A DNA stretch of 64,000 bases. Source: Bradyrhizobium erythrophlei. GTDB taxonomy: Bacteria > Pseudomonadota > Alphaproteobacteria > Rhizobiales > Xanthobacteraceae. Shown in pieces: positions 49,602 to 58,731 of the stretch (positions are counted from its first letter, which is position 1; each line of letters opens with the position of its first letter). Location: NCBI RefSeq assembly GCF_900129425.1, contig NZ_LT670817.1, forward strand, positions 6,634,001-6,698,000. Direction: 5' to 3'. Both the position numbers and the translations under genes were made by a program. Below the pieces are notes generated by a model. The model saw nothing but the letters and a program-made list of their open reading frames with translations, ran no database searches and was not told where the DNA came from.

Positions 49602-50525
49602 CTACCCAAGACCCAGTTTTTTGAAAGCCCTGGAGATATAGGAACCCTGATTCTCGCTCGGCTCGACGCCGCCGGACTTTACTAGATTATAGGCGTCCTT
49701 GTACCAGCGGCTATCGGGAAAATTGTGCCCGAGCACGGCGGCCGCGGTTTGCGCCTCGCCGACGATGCCGATCGCCATGTAGGCCTCGGTGAGCCGGGCC
49801 AGGGCTTCCTCGACATGCCGGGTGGTCTGATACTGGGTGACCACGGTCTTGAAACGGTTGATGGCGGCGGTGTAGTCGCGTTTGTCCATGTAATAGCGGC
49901 CGACCGCCATTTCGCGGCCGGCGAGCTGGTCGCGCGCGCCTTCGAGCTTGGCCTTGGCGCTGACGGCGTATTCCGAGGTCGGGTATTTGCGAATCACCTC
50001 TTCAAGCGCCGCGATCGCCTTCTCGGTGCGGCCCTGATCGCGGGTAATGTCCGGAATCTGGTCGTAATGCGAGGCCGCGATCAGATATTGCGCATAGGCG
50101 GCATCGGGGCTGCCCGGGTGCAAGGTGACGTAACGGGTCGCGGCGCCGATGCAGCTGTCATAGTCGCCGGAATCGTAGAAGGCATAGGCCGACATCAGCA
50201 GCGATTTGCGCGCCCAGTCGGAATAAGGATGCTGACGGTCGACTTCCTCGAATTTCTTCGACGCCGCCTTCGGATCCTTCTTCTGGTTCATCAGGTACAA
50301 GCCCTCATTGTAGAGCTTGTCCGCGGGCTCCTCGACGAAGGTATCGTCCTTGGCCATAAACTTGTCCCACAAGGCCCCGGTGCCGCATCCGCTCAGGGGG
50401 ATCGCGAGCACAACCAGGCCCGCGGCCAGCAGCAGCCGCCGGCCGATCCAATTGCGCCCCGCAATCTCTTGGCCGATGCCAGCCGATTTCTTGCGGAATT
50501 CGAGCGTCATACGCGGTGCCGACAT
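49602..50525 (-). CDS. bamD: Outer-membrane assembly lipoprotein BamD
   Basis: 307-aa lipoprotein of the BAM complex, which inserts beta-barrel proteins into the outer membrane. The leader RRLLLAAGLVVLAIPLSGCG has a lipobox with Cys at about residue 48. The body is a TPR solenoid: ADKLYNEGLYLMNQKKDPKAASKKFEEVDRQHPYSDWARKSLLMSAYAFYDSGDYDSCI, then AIAALEEVIRKYPTSEYA and further repeats. ATG at 50525; an alternative ATG is at 50510. Upstream of recN, 12 bp apart. Confidence 0.93.
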   Translation of the reverse strand: MSAPRMTLEFRKKSAGIGQEIAGRNWIGRRLLLAAGLVVLAIPLSGCGTGALWDKFMAKDDTFVEEPADKLYNEGLYLMNQKKDPKAASKKFEEVDRQHPYSDWARKSLLMSAYAFYDSGDYDSCIGAATRYVTLHPGSPDAAYAQYLIAASHYDQIPDITRDQGRTEKAIAALEEVIRKYPTSEYAVSAKAKLEGARDQLAGREMAVGRYYMDKRDYTAAINRFKTVVTQYQTTRHVEEALARLTEAYMAIGIVGEAQTAAAVLGHNFPDSRWYKDAYNLVKSGGVEPSENQGSYISRAFKKLGLG

Positions 50526-50833
50526 GAAGTTATGACCTGACGCCTGTGATGCGGTGCCCGCCGCGCGTCCCGAGCGCGGTCATGGACGCGGTGATTGCTG
50601 TGCCGGTGCCGCCGTGCCATGCAATCGCGGGCCTGTGTAGCCGAAATTAGTCCCTCAACCAACCGGATACGCAGGCATTTCGCCCGGATTAAGGCGGGTC
50701 TGGGCCGATCGCTGCCGATCATGGTTACCGCAGGGATCGAGGATCAGTCCGCCCCTGGACAAGGCCCAAGGCATTTCAAAGCCGAAAGTCAGGAAACGTC
50801 CAGAGGACGCTCAGGACATTTCGAAGCCGAAAG
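50526..50833. other. Intergenic region between lpxC and bamD
   Basis: About 308 bp. Nothing gene-like is convincing. The end near lpxC holds a 29-bp direct repeat (next entry). The bamD promoter is expected here but I cannot place it. Confidence 0.5.
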
Positions 50834-50845
50834 TCAGGACACGTC
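50772..50845. repeat. 29-bp direct repeat across the lpxC stop
   Basis: CATTTCAAAGCCGAAAGTCA at 50772-50800 (29 bp in all) recurs at 50817-50845 with two mismatches, 45 bp apart. The second copy includes the last codons and stop of lpxC, so the lpxC 3' end has been partly duplicated downstream, as at recN. Confidence 0.75.
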
Positions 50846-51793
50846 GGGACCGTAGGCCGGGGCGATCATGCCGCCCACCATGCCACTGCCGGGCTCCGCG
50901 TGACCGCGCGAACGACGGGCGGCCTCGGACTCGATCACCCGCCAGGCACTGCGATCGGCCATCAAGGCCGTCAGCACCGCGTGGTTGAGCTTGTGACCGC
51001 CGCGCACCGAGCGATAGGCGCCGAGCATTGGCAGACCCGCCAGCGCGAGATCGCCGATCACGTCGAGAACCTTGTGGCGCGCGCATTCGTCGCTGTAGCG
51101 CAGCCCCTCGGTGTTGAGCAGGCGGGTCTCGTCGAACACCACCGAATTCTCGAACGAGGCGCCGAGCGCAAAGCCGGCGCTCCAAAGCCGCGCCACATCG
51201 TTCATGCATCCGAAGGTCCGGGCGCGGGAAATCTCGCGGCGGAATCTTTCGGGGCTGAGATCGAGTACATAACTCTGACGGCCGATCACCGGATTGGCGA
51301 AGTCGATTTCGATCTCGGCGCGGAAGCCCGCGGCATGGGGGCGCAATTCGCCGAACGAATCGCCCATCGCGACCTGCACCGGCTTCAGCACCTGGATGAA
51401 GCGGCGCGACGCCGACTGGGTAAGAATACCAGCCTGGTCAATCGCAGCGACGAAGGCGGCTGCGCTGCCGTCCATGATCGGAACTTCCGGGCCGTCGATG
51501 TCGATGGTGGCGTTATCGACGCCCATGCCCCGCAGTGCAGCCAGCACATGTTCGGCGGTGGAGACGAGCGGACCCTCACGGTCACCGAGCACGGTAGCAA
51601 ATTCGGTGGCGATCACCGACTCGGCTGACGCCTGAACCTCGCGATCGCAGCCATCCAGACCGGTGCGGACAAAAATAAAACCTGCATCCACAGGTGCAGG
51701 TCCAAGAGTGAGGCTTACAGGTAGACCAGAATGAACGCCAACGCCCGTCACGGTGGCTTGCGACCGAAGCGTTGTTTGCCGGCTAAATTTCAT
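50834..51793 (-). CDS. lpxC: UDP-3-O-acyl-N-acetylglucosamine deacetylase
   Basis: 319-aa zinc deacetylase, the committed step of lipid A synthesis. The opening KFSRQTTLRSQATVTGVGVHSG is typical. Zinc ligands: His in STAEHVLAAL, His and Asp in RHKVLDVIGDLAL; the catalytic base region is GHKLNHAVLTAL. The ATG at 51793 is chosen; an upstream TTG at 51823 would add ten residues with no better ribosome site. It stands 3' of ftsZ, separated by the ftsZ terminator. Confidence 0.95.
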   Translation of the reverse strand: MKFSRQTTLRSQATVTGVGVHSGLPVSLTLGPAPVDAGFIFVRTGLDGCDREVQASAESVIATEFATVLGDREGPLVSTAEHVLAALRGMGVDNATIDIDGPEVPIMDGSAAAFVAAIDQAGILTQSASRRFIQVLKPVQVAMGDSFGELRPHAAGFRAEIEIDFANPVIGRQSYVLDLSPERFRREISRARTFGCMNDVARLWSAGFALGASFENSVVFDETRLLNTEGLRYSDECARHKVLDVIGDLALAGLPMLGAYRSVRGGHKLNHAVLTALMADRSAWRVIESEAARRSRGHAEPGSGMVGGMIAPAYGPDVS

Positions 51794-52135
51794 TCGAAGA
51801 CCGCCCACCACCGACTTACTCAAAGATCAGATCCGACCCGATTCCGGGTACCGATTCGCACTTCAAGTCCCCAAGTCACGGCGGACCATAGTCACAGCCT
51901 CAAAGGGCGCCAACTCACGCTTTTTTACCAATTGTTACCCTATCCATGCCGTATTTACGCCAAAGGTTAACCAAATTGGAGCACGCCTGGCAGCCTTCGC
52001 GGGCCTGCCATCCCACCACGAAATACATAATTAATCATTTAATATCAGTTGCTTGAAGAAGACATTGACGGCCTTCCCAACTCAAAAACCAAGGCCCCGG
52101 CTAGGTCAGCCGGGGCCTCTTCCGTCGTAACAATT
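51794..52135. other. Intergenic region between ftsZ and lpxC
   Basis: 342 bp. It holds the ftsZ terminator (52084-52117) and an AT-rich stretch at about 52020-52050 (AATTAATCATTTAATATCAG on the plus strand) that probably belongs to the lpxC promoter. No gene is seen. Confidence 0.6.
52084..52117 (-). terminator. Intrinsic terminator after ftsZ
   Basis: On the minus strand GGCCCCGGCT, loop GACCT, AGCCGGGGCC form a 10-bp GC stem, followed by TTGGTTTTT. It lies 19 bases after the ftsZ stop and ends the dcw transcript. Confidence 0.88.
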
Positions 52136-53929
52136 TCAGCTGGACTGGCGGCGTAGGAACGCCGGGATGTCCAAATGATCGTCGCCCTGTGGCGCTACAG
52201 CAACAGGTGCAGGGCGGCCGTGAACGTCCAATCCCTGGGGCGCGGGCCGGCGAGCGTATTCGGACACCGGTTCAGCGGCCGCAATTTGCTGCGCGACCGA
52301 GCGCTGCGGCTTCCGTTCCGGCAGCGGCGGCATCGACGCCATCGCAGGACCCGAGGCGCGGGCCGCGATCGGCGGCTCGCTCTCTTCGTCGCGGCGGCCG
52401 AGGCCGACATTGGCGAGGCGCTGCAGCAGCGACATCCGGGTCTTTTGCGGATGCTCCTCTTCGGCTTCGCCGCGTGCCTGGCGAATCTCGTTCTGCGCCG
52501 GCATCGGCAGATCCTCGAACTTCGGCATCCTCGGCGCGCGAACCGGCGCGCGCTCGGCCGCCTGCGGAATGAATGTCTCGGGCGTCGGCGGCTCGTGAGC
52601 CTGTACACGCGCGACATCATGATCCGGGAACAGCGACGGCTTCTGCGCAATCGGCCGAACCGTGACGTCGCCGTAGGACGCGGGCTGCATCGGCGCCGCG
52701 GCCGGCTGCGGCGTTTGCGGAGAGACCGCCGCGGCGATCGCCGCGAGCGCTGCGCGTTCGACGCTGCCCGAGGAGCGCTGCGGCGCGGCGGAAGCGGACG
52801 GCGCCGGGCCGGATGCCTCCTGTTTCTGGGCACGTTCAGCGATGCGCTGGTTGTCGGCACGCAGCCGCGCGGTCAGGTCGGCCAGGCGGGAGTCCGGGCT
52901 GGCCGCCGGAGCCGCCGCATGGGTCACGGGTGCGGCCGGCGACGCGGCGTTGCGGGAAATCAGCGCCTGTTCGATACCGGTGGCGACGACGGAAACCCGG
53001 ATCACGCCGTCGAGGGTTTCGTCGAACGTGGCGCCGACGATGATATTGGCGTCCTGATCGACCTCCTCGCGGATCCGGGTTGCGGCTTCGTCGACTTCGA
53101 ACAGCGTCAGATCCTTGCCGCCGGTGATCGAGATCAACAGGCCGCGCGCGCCCTTCATCGAGGAATCGTCGATCAGCGGATTGGCAATGGCGGCCTCGGC
53201 CGCGGTCAATGCGCGCTTCTCGCCGGAGGCTTCGCCGGTGCCCATCATCGCCTTGCCCATTTCGCGCATCACGGCGCGAACGTCGGCGAAGTCGAGATTG
53301 ATCAGGCCTTCCTTGACCATCAGGTCGGTGATGCAGGCGACGCCCGAATACAGCACCTGGTCGGCCATCGCGAAGGCGTCGGCGAAGGTGGTCTTTTCGT
53401 TGGCGACCCGGAACAGGTTCTGGTTCGGGATGATCAGCAGCGTATCGACCACCTTGTGAAGCTCGGAGATGCCGGCCTCAGCGGTGCGCATGCGGCGCTG
53501 GCCTTCGAAGTGGAACGGTTTTGTCACCACGCCGACGGTGAGGATGCCCATGTCGCGCGCGGTCTTGGCGATCACGGGTGCGGCGCCGGTGCCGGTGCCG
53601 CCGCCCATGCCGGCGGTGACGAACACCATGTTGGCGCCCGAGAGGTGGTCGCGGATCTCGTCGATGACTTCCTGGGCCGCGGCGGCGCCGACATCCGGCT
53701 GCGAACCGGCGCCGAGGCCCTGCGTGACCTGGGTGCCCATCTGCACGATGCGCTGCGCCTTGGACATGGTGAGCGCCTGCGCGTCGGTGTTGGCGACGAC
53801 GAAATCGACACCCTGCAGTCCGGCAGTGATCATGTTGTTGACGGCGTTGCCGCCGGCTCCGCCGACACCGAAGACGGTGATCCGCGGCTTGAGCTCGCTG
53901 ATGTCAGGGGGGGTCAGATTGAGTGCCAT
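52136..53929 (-). CDS. ftsZ: Cell division protein FtsZ
   Basis: 597-aa tubulin-like GTPase forming the division ring. The GTP-binding motif GGGTGTG is at residues 109-115, with FGVGGAGGNAVNNM at 20-33 and the T7 loop NLDFADVRAVMREMGKA. A long Ala/Pro-rich linker of about 240 residues follows, and the C-terminal peptide LDIPAFLRRQSS matches the conserved FtsA/ZipA-binding tail. Such long linkers are usual in the Hyphomicrobiales. The start has a clear ribosome site (GAGAGGCAACC). 87 bp after ftsA; followed by an intrinsic terminator. Confidence 0.97.
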   Translation of the reverse strand: MALNLTPPDISELKPRITVFGVGGAGGNAVNNMITAGLQGVDFVVANTDAQALTMSKAQRIVQMGTQVTQGLGAGSQPDVGAAAAQEVIDEIRDHLSGANMVFVTAGMGGGTGTGAAPVIAKTARDMGILTVGVVTKPFHFEGQRRMRTAEAGISELHKVVDTLLIIPNQNLFRVANEKTTFADAFAMADQVLYSGVACITDLMVKEGLINLDFADVRAVMREMGKAMMGTGEASGEKRALTAAEAAIANPLIDDSSMKGARGLLISITGGKDLTLFEVDEAATRIREEVDQDANIIVGATFDETLDGVIRVSVVATGIEQALISRNAASPAAPVTHAAAPAASPDSRLADLTARLRADNQRIAERAQKQEASGPAPSASAAPQRSSGSVERAALAAIAAAVSPQTPQPAAAPMQPASYGDVTVRPIAQKPSLFPDHDVARVQAHEPPTPETFIPQAAERAPVRAPRMPKFEDLPMPAQNEIRQARGEAEEEHPQKTRMSLLQRLANVGLGRRDEESEPPIAARASGPAMASMPPLPERKPQRSVAQQIAAAEPVSEYARRPAPQGLDVHGRPAPVAVAPQGDDHLDIPAFLRRQSS

Positions 53930-54016
53930 GGTTGCCTCTCGATTACGCGCGCGTTGGTTCGCCCCGGCCGACGGCCGCGGGAGTTGGTGGAAGCCGAATG
54001 GGCCGGAAAAAATTCA

Positions 54017-55336
54017 TCAGAAGCCCTCACGAAGCCATCGTCCGACTTTTCCGAGATAACCGTCAGTCCCTGTCCTGAGCTGCCGCGTATGCCGCGGTTC
54101 GACATGTTCAAGATGAGCGTATTGCGGATAGACCAATAGACCCGAGGGGACCGCGAACGACGCGCTCTTCGCCTCGGCGGGCAGCCGGCCGAAACCGAGC
54201 GGGCGGGCGATCCGCACCGGCCGGCCGAGAATCTGGGTGGCAAGTTCGAGGGTGCCGGAGAGCTGCGAAGCGCCACCGCTCAGGACAACCCGCGCCCGTG
54301 GCTCTGCCGCAAAGGGAGAATCCGCGAGGCGGTCCCGGACCATTTCAAAAATCTCCTCGGCGCGCTGGCGTACGATGTTCGCGATCGTGGCGCGGGACAC
54401 GATTTGCGGAAGATCCCGCTCGCTGTCGCCGGCGCTCGGCACAGACATCAACTCACGCGCGTCGGAACCACCGGTCAGCACGGTGCCATATAACGTCTTG
54501 ATTCGCTCGGCATCCGCAATGCATGCGCTCAAGCCGCGCGCAAGATCCATGGTGATGTGGTGACCGCCGAGCGCAAAGCCGCTGGCATGCACGAAGCGCC
54601 CGCTGGAATAGGTCGCGATCGTGGTGGATCCGGCGCCCATCTCCACCACGGCGGCGCCGAGATCGGCTTCATCGTCGGTCAAAACCGACAGCCCCGCCAC
54701 GTAGGGGCTCGCCGCCATGGCTTCGACGTTGAGATGGCAGCGTTCGACCACCAGCATCAGGTTCTTGGCGACCGTCGCATCCACGGTGACGACGTTCATG
54801 TCGACGCCGAACTGCCGGGCCACCATGCCCTTGGGATCGCGAATGCCCTTGACGCCGTCGAGCGCGTAACCGACCGGCAGCGCATGCAGCACGGTACGGC
54901 CCGCGCCGGTGGCGTGGCGCATGCCGGCAGAGGTGATCCGGGTGACGTCGGCTGATGTAACCGCGCCGCCGCGAATATCGGCCGCGGCTTCGATCAATTG
55001 ACCTTGCAGCCGGCCGCCCGAAACCGAGAGCAGCACGGATTCGACCCGGACCTTGGCCATTCGCTCGGCCAGCGTCACCGCCTGGCGCACCGCCTGCTCG
55101 CATGCGGCGAGATCGACCACGGCGCCAGCCTTGACGCCGCGCGACTGGATCTGGCTGTACCCGATCAGCTCGACGGCATGGCTGCGCCCGCGCAACGCGC
55201 CATTCGGCGGGCACGGCTTCAACCGTGCGATCATGCAGGCGATCTTGCTGGTGCCGATGTCGAGCGACGCCACCAGCGCGGTGCGCTTCTGCATCGGGCG
55301 CGTTTTCGGCGTCTGATTGTGATCGAGGCCGGTCAT
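54017..55336 (-). CDS. ftsA: Cell division protein FtsA
   Basis: 439-aa actin-like membrane anchor of FtsZ. The ATPase fold is seen in SLDIGTSKIACMIARL (phosphate 1), GGAVTSADVTRI, GAAVVEMGAGSTTIATYSSG (phosphate 2) and VVLSGGASQLSGTLELA (adenosine). The C-terminal amphipathic tail is VGRWLREGF. The ATG at 55336 overlaps the ftsQ stop in ATGA, deciding this start over an inner ATG at 55294. Confidence 0.96.
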   Translation of the reverse strand: MTGLDHNQTPKTRPMQKRTALVASLDIGTSKIACMIARLKPCPPNGALRGRSHAVELIGYSQIQSRGVKAGAVVDLAACEQAVRQAVTLAERMAKVRVESVLLSVSGGRLQGQLIEAAADIRGGAVTSADVTRITSAGMRHATGAGRTVLHALPVGYALDGVKGIRDPKGMVARQFGVDMNVVTVDATVAKNLMLVVERCHLNVEAMAASPYVAGLSVLTDDEADLGAAVVEMGAGSTTIATYSSGRFVHASGFALGGHHITMDLARGLSACIADAERIKTLYGTVLTGGSDARELMSVPSAGDSERDLPQIVSRATIANIVRQRAEEIFEMVRDRLADSPFAAEPRARVVLSGGASQLSGTLELATQILGRPVRIARPLGFGRLPAEAKSASFAVPSGLLVYPQYAHLEHVEPRHTRQLRTGTDGYLGKVGRWLREGF

Positions 55337-56319
55337 GCGTCACCGGCCTTTTTCTTGGACTTCTTGTCCTTCAACAGGTCTTCGCGGGCCTTGGCGGCGT
55401 CATCGGACAATTGCACCGTCAGCCGGTCCGGCAGCCGCATGTCGACGGCGACGATATCGCGCGAGAACAGCCGGTCTTCCTGGTCGAGCTTGCTCAGCGC
55501 CGCCAGCGCATTGCCGACGTCGTGTTCCGGCAGCCTGATATCGAGACCGTCCTTGAGCCGCAGGTTCCAGCGCCGCTCGCCGACGAAGACAGCGGCCTTC
55601 GTCACCGAGCGCACCTGCGGATAGCGCGCGAGCAGCGCCAGGAAATCCTTGGCGCGGGTTTCGGCACCCTTGCCGACGACCAGCGGCAGCGAGAGGAAGC
55701 GGCGCGACAAATAGGGCTCGAGCACCGCGCCGTCGTCGGAGATCACCGCCAGACGGCCGTCCTGCTGCCACAGCGCGAACGCCGAACGTTCGACAATATC
55801 GATCTGGAGCTGGCCGGGATAAAGCTTGAGGACGGTGGCTTCGGCGATCCAGGGATTGGCCTTCAGCTTGTCGCGCACCTGGTCGGCGTCGAGGAACAAC
55901 AGCGAGGAGCGGCCATTGACGCCGCCGATCGCCAGCACCTCGTCCTGGGTCAATTGCTTGCGGCCGTTGATGGCAACCGCGGTGATTCGAAATCCGGCCG
56001 AATTGGCGATCGCATTGCGGGCGTCGCTCAAAGCCGAGGTGAATTCCTCGAGGTGGCCGCCCTTGACGATCCCGAAGCCGGCGCTGCCGAGCAAAATCAG
56101 GACGGTCGCGGTGACGCCTGCGCGGTGCGGAAGGTAGCGCTCGAGCAGCGCGATCAGGCGGTGCGGCGGTTGTTCGCGTTGCTGCCGCGGCCTGGCCGGC
56201 GCGCGAGGAAGGCCCAGCCGCTCGCGCAGCAATATGACCGCGCCAATGGCGGCGGCCTTCAGGTCAGTTTGGGGCCTCAGCGATCTCAGCGATCGAGCGA
56301 GGCGTCCTCCACCATCCAT
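55333..56319 (-). CDS. ftsQ: Cell division protein FtsQ
   Basis: 328-aa bitopic inner-membrane protein linking FtsB/FtsL to the divisome. One membrane segment (VTATVLILLGSAGFGIV) precedes a POTRA domain (ITAVAINGRKQLTQDEVLAIGGVNGRSSLLFLDADQVRDKL) and the FtsQ/DivIB domain (NPWIAEATVLKLYPGQLQIDIVERSAFALWQ). The ATG at 56319 lies inside the remnant of the older ddlB, whose MVEDASLDR codons it overlaps in another frame; that overlap is the ancestral gene arrangement and supports this start. Confidence 0.95.
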   Translation of the reverse strand: MDGGGRLARSLRSLRPQTDLKAAAIGAVILLRERLGLPRAPARPRQQREQPPHRLIALLERYLPHRAGVTATVLILLGSAGFGIVKGGHLEEFTSALSDARNAIANSAGFRITAVAINGRKQLTQDEVLAIGGVNGRSSLLFLDADQVRDKLKANPWIAEATVLKLYPGQLQIDIVERSAFALWQQDGRLAVISDDGAVLEPYLSRRFLSLPLVVGKGAETRAKDFLALLARYPQVRSVTKAAVFVGERRWNLRLKDGLDIRLPEHDVGNALAALSKLDQEDRLFSRDIVAVDMRLPDRLTVQLSDDAAKAREDLLKDKKSKKKAGDA

Positions 56320-56612
56320 TGCACGAGCTCATCAAATGTTATGCCCGCAAAAGCTTTGCGAGTTCTGGCACATGTGACGTCTCGGTCATGCCGGGCTGGG
56401 CGTGTTGACCTCAAGGCAGAAGAGGCCACCTGTTCCCTCGATGCGGTCGTCGAAGCGGAAATCCGCGACAGCTCACGCCCCGGCAGCCAAGCGCCACATG
56501 CGCCGCCAGCGTTAACCTTCGGACTTCCTGGTAAACAAAGTGTAAATCAGTGGCAGGCTGGAGGTGTTTTGATCCGCCTTCCCCGCACTTTGGCTCGAAT
56601 TCGTTAGAATTT
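56286..56612 (-). pseudogene. ddlB: C-terminal remnant of the canonical ddlB
   Basis: The gap between the working ligase and ftsQ reads on the minus strand, in shifting frames, as the end of a classic D-Ala-D-Ala ligase: GGSKHLQPATDLHFVYQEV, RRLTLAAHVALGCRGVS, FRFDDRIEGTGGLFCLEVNT, then after a frameshift QPGMTETSHVPELAK, and after another GITFDELVQWMVEDASLDR and a stop at 56286. At least three frameshifts and an in-frame stop make it non-functional. The last codons overlap the ftsQ start exactly as intact ddlB does in relatives. The N-terminal two thirds are absent, replaced by another ligase gene. Confidence 0.85.
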
Positions 56613-56662
56613 TACCGATCCGACCATCCCGGTCACCCCGGCCGGTTCGCCCTTGACTGGAA

Positions 56663-57655
56663 CTATTGCTGCGCGCGCCTAGCGGCCAGCGCGATCTGGT
56701 CCTGCAGAAAATCGGCAAATGCGATCCCCTGAGCCTTGAGGGATTTGGGATAGAGCGAGGCCCTGGTCAGGCCCGGCAAGGTGTTGGTTTCGAGATAAAT
56801 CGGCCCGTTCTCCGAAATAATGAAGTCCGAACGGGAATAGCCGCTGCAAGACAACGCCTGGTGCGCCCTGACCGCCTGATCCTTGATTTGCGCGTTGATT
56901 TCAGGTGCAAAACGCGCGGGGCAGATTTCCTGGGTCGCCTTGGCCAGATATTTGGCGACATAGTCGAACGGGCCCTCGGCCGGAATGATCTCCACCGGCG
57001 GCAGCGCGATCAGCGAGCCGTCCAGTTGCTCCAGCACGCCGCAGGTCGCCTCTGCACCCGCGATGAACGGCTCGATCACGTAGTCTTCGGTCCTGGCGGC
57101 GTTGCGGACGGCGACGAGGTCCTGCTTCGAATTGACAAAGATCAGGCCGTAGCTCGAGCCGTCCCGCGCCGGCTTGGCGATCAGCCTGCCGTGTTCGGCC
57201 AGCGCCGCCTCGGCATCTTGCAGCGCCACGCCGGCCGGCGACTTCACGCCTGCAATGGCGGCAAATCGTTTGGCAGCGACCTTGTCGAAGGTCAGATGCG
57301 ACGACGCCGAGCCCGAGCCGGTGAAGGGAATGCCGCGCATTTCGCACATTGCCTGAAGCTCGCCATTCTCCGCCGTGCCGCCGTGCAGGCCGAGCACCAG
57401 CAGGCGGTTTTCCGCCTTTGCCTTGTCGAGCGCCTGTTCGATCCCACCGACGCCGCGGTCATCGACCTTGAATGGCTGCTCGAATGGCCTGGCATGAGTC
57501 TCAAGCGCCTGAGGCCGGATTTCATGCACGCTGTCATCGACGTCCCAGAACCACAGATCCGCGTCGGGCAACGCCGAATGCAGCGCCTGGGCTGTGGCCA
57601 CAGACACCAGGCGCTCCTTGTTCGTGCCGCCGAAAACAATGGTGATCCGCATCAT
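56663..57655 (-). CDS. D-alanine--D-alanine ligase (divergent type)
   Basis: 330-aa ATP-grasp ligase joining two D-alanines for the peptidoglycan stem peptide. Motifs: N-terminal VFGGTNKERLVSVATAQAL, LGLHGGTAENGELQAMCEMRGIPFTGSG, ATP-lid KPARDGSSYGLIFV, ALPPVEIIPAEGPFDYVAKYL and metal-site GPIYLETNTLPGLTRASLYP. The family features are intact but it differs clearly from the canonical ddlB whose remnant lies downstream. ATGATG start at 57655. Set between murB and ftsQ, so it takes the dcw ligase role. A type-A repeat lies 24 bp upstream. Confidence 0.88.
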   Translation of the reverse strand: MMRITIVFGGTNKERLVSVATAQALHSALPDADLWFWDVDDSVHEIRPQALETHARPFEQPFKVDDRGVGGIEQALDKAKAENRLLVLGLHGGTAENGELQAMCEMRGIPFTGSGSASSHLTFDKVAAKRFAAIAGVKSPAGVALQDAEAALAEHGRLIAKPARDGSSYGLIFVNSKQDLVAVRNAARTEDYVIEPFIAGAEATCGVLEQLDGSLIALPPVEIIPAEGPFDYVAKYLAKATQEICPARFAPEINAQIKDQAVRAHQALSCSGYSRSDFIISENGPIYLETNTLPGLTRASLYPKSLKAQGIAFADFLQDQIALAARRAQQ

Positions 57656-57679
57656 GCCGTTCCGCTGATTACATCTTTC

Positions 57680-57794
57680 GTCATTCCGGGATGCGCCGAA
57701 GGCGCAGACCCGGAATCTCGTTCTATGCTATTTCGAGATTCCCCGATGTGCGACAGCACATCTGAGGTTCGCGCTGCGCGCGCCCCGGAATGAC
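57680..57794. repeat. Type-A palindromic repeat between murB and ddl
   Basis: 115 bp, GTCATTCCGGGATGCGCCGA to CCCCGGAATGAC, with inner GATGTGCGACAGCACATC and an ATCTCG / CGAGAT pair. It ends two bases before the murB stop codon and begins 24 bp upstream of the ddl ATG. Confidence 0.88.
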
Positions 57795-57796
57795 AT

Positions 57797-58717
57797 CTAG
57801 GCCGGAATCCCGATCCGCTTGATTTCCCAGTGTAGCTCAATTCCCGAATTTTCCTTCACCCGCGCGCGCACGGTCTCGCCCAGGGTTTCGATGTCATGGC
57901 CGGTCGCGGTGCCCATGTTGATCAGGAAATTGCAGTGCATTTCCGACACCTGCGCGCCGCCGACGCGCAATCCCCGGCAGCCGGCGGCCTCGATCAGCTT
58001 CCAGGCGCTGTTGCCGGGCGGATTCTTGAAGGTCGATCCCCCCGTCTTTTCCCGGATCGGCTGCGCGGCCTCGCGGTGGTTTTGCACCTCGTTCATCCGC
58101 GCGCGAATCGCCTCCGGCGCGCCGATCAGCCCGCGAAAGCGGGCCGAGGTAAAAATGACGGAAGCGTCGACGCCGCTGTTGCGATAGGCGAATTTCATAT
58201 CGGCATTTTCAAACGTGTGTTTTTTGCCGTCGCGACCGACGCCGGTGGCCTCGACCAGCACATCTTTGGTCTCGGCACCATTGGCGCCGGCATTCATGCG
58301 CAGCGCGCCGCCGATGGTGCCGGGAATGCCAAAGAAAAATTCTAGCCCGCCGATATTGGCCGCCGCCGCAGTCTCGGCCACGCGCTTGTCGAGCGCGGCG
58401 GCCCCGGCGCCGACGATGTCGCCGTCAGCAGCGACGTCTCCAAAGCCGCGCGGCGAAAACCTGATCACCACGCCCGGCATGCCGCCATCGCGCACGATCA
58501 GGTTGGAGCCGACGCCGACGACATAGACCGGAAGTTCGGCCGCCAGATGCGCCAGGAAATAGGCGAGATCGTCTTCATCCGATGGCGTGAACAAAACCTG
58601 CGCCGGACCGCCGACCCGAAACCAGGTCAGCTCCGCGAGCGACTGGTTCGCCAGCAACCGGCCGCGCAAGCCAGGCATCGCGGCTTTGAGATCGAGCGTG
58701 ATGTCGGGGAAGGTCAC
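57797..58717 (-). CDS. murB: UDP-N-acetylenolpyruvoylglucosamine reductase
   Basis: 306-aa FAD/NADPH enzyme reducing the enolpyruvyl group to form UDP-MurNAc. FAD domain: TWFRVGGPAQVLFTP, VVGVGSNLIVRDGGMPGVVIRFSPRGF. Substrate domain: EFFFGIPGTIGGALRMNAGANG, and KTGGSTFKNPPG, GGAQVSEMHCNFLINMGTATG with the catalytic Ser. The start is GTG at 58715-58717, behind GAGGGAG. The left inverted repeat of the GIY-YIG unit lies 15 bp upstream. Confidence 0.95.
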   Translation of the reverse strand: MTFPDITLDLKAAMPGLRGRLLANQSLAELTWFRVGGPAQVLFTPSDEDDLAYFLAHLAAELPVYVVGVGSNLIVRDGGMPGVVIRFSPRGFGDVAADGDIVGAGAAALDKRVAETAAAANIGGLEFFFGIPGTIGGALRMNAGANGAETKDVLVEATGVGRDGKKHTFENADMKFAYRNSGVDASVIFTSARFRGLIGAPEAIRARMNEVQNHREAAQPIREKTGGSTFKNPPGNSAWKLIEAAGCRGLRVGGAQVSEMHCNFLINMGTATGHDIETLGETVRARVKENSGIELHWEIKRIGIPA

Positions 58718-58731
58718 GCCGACTCCCTCAA

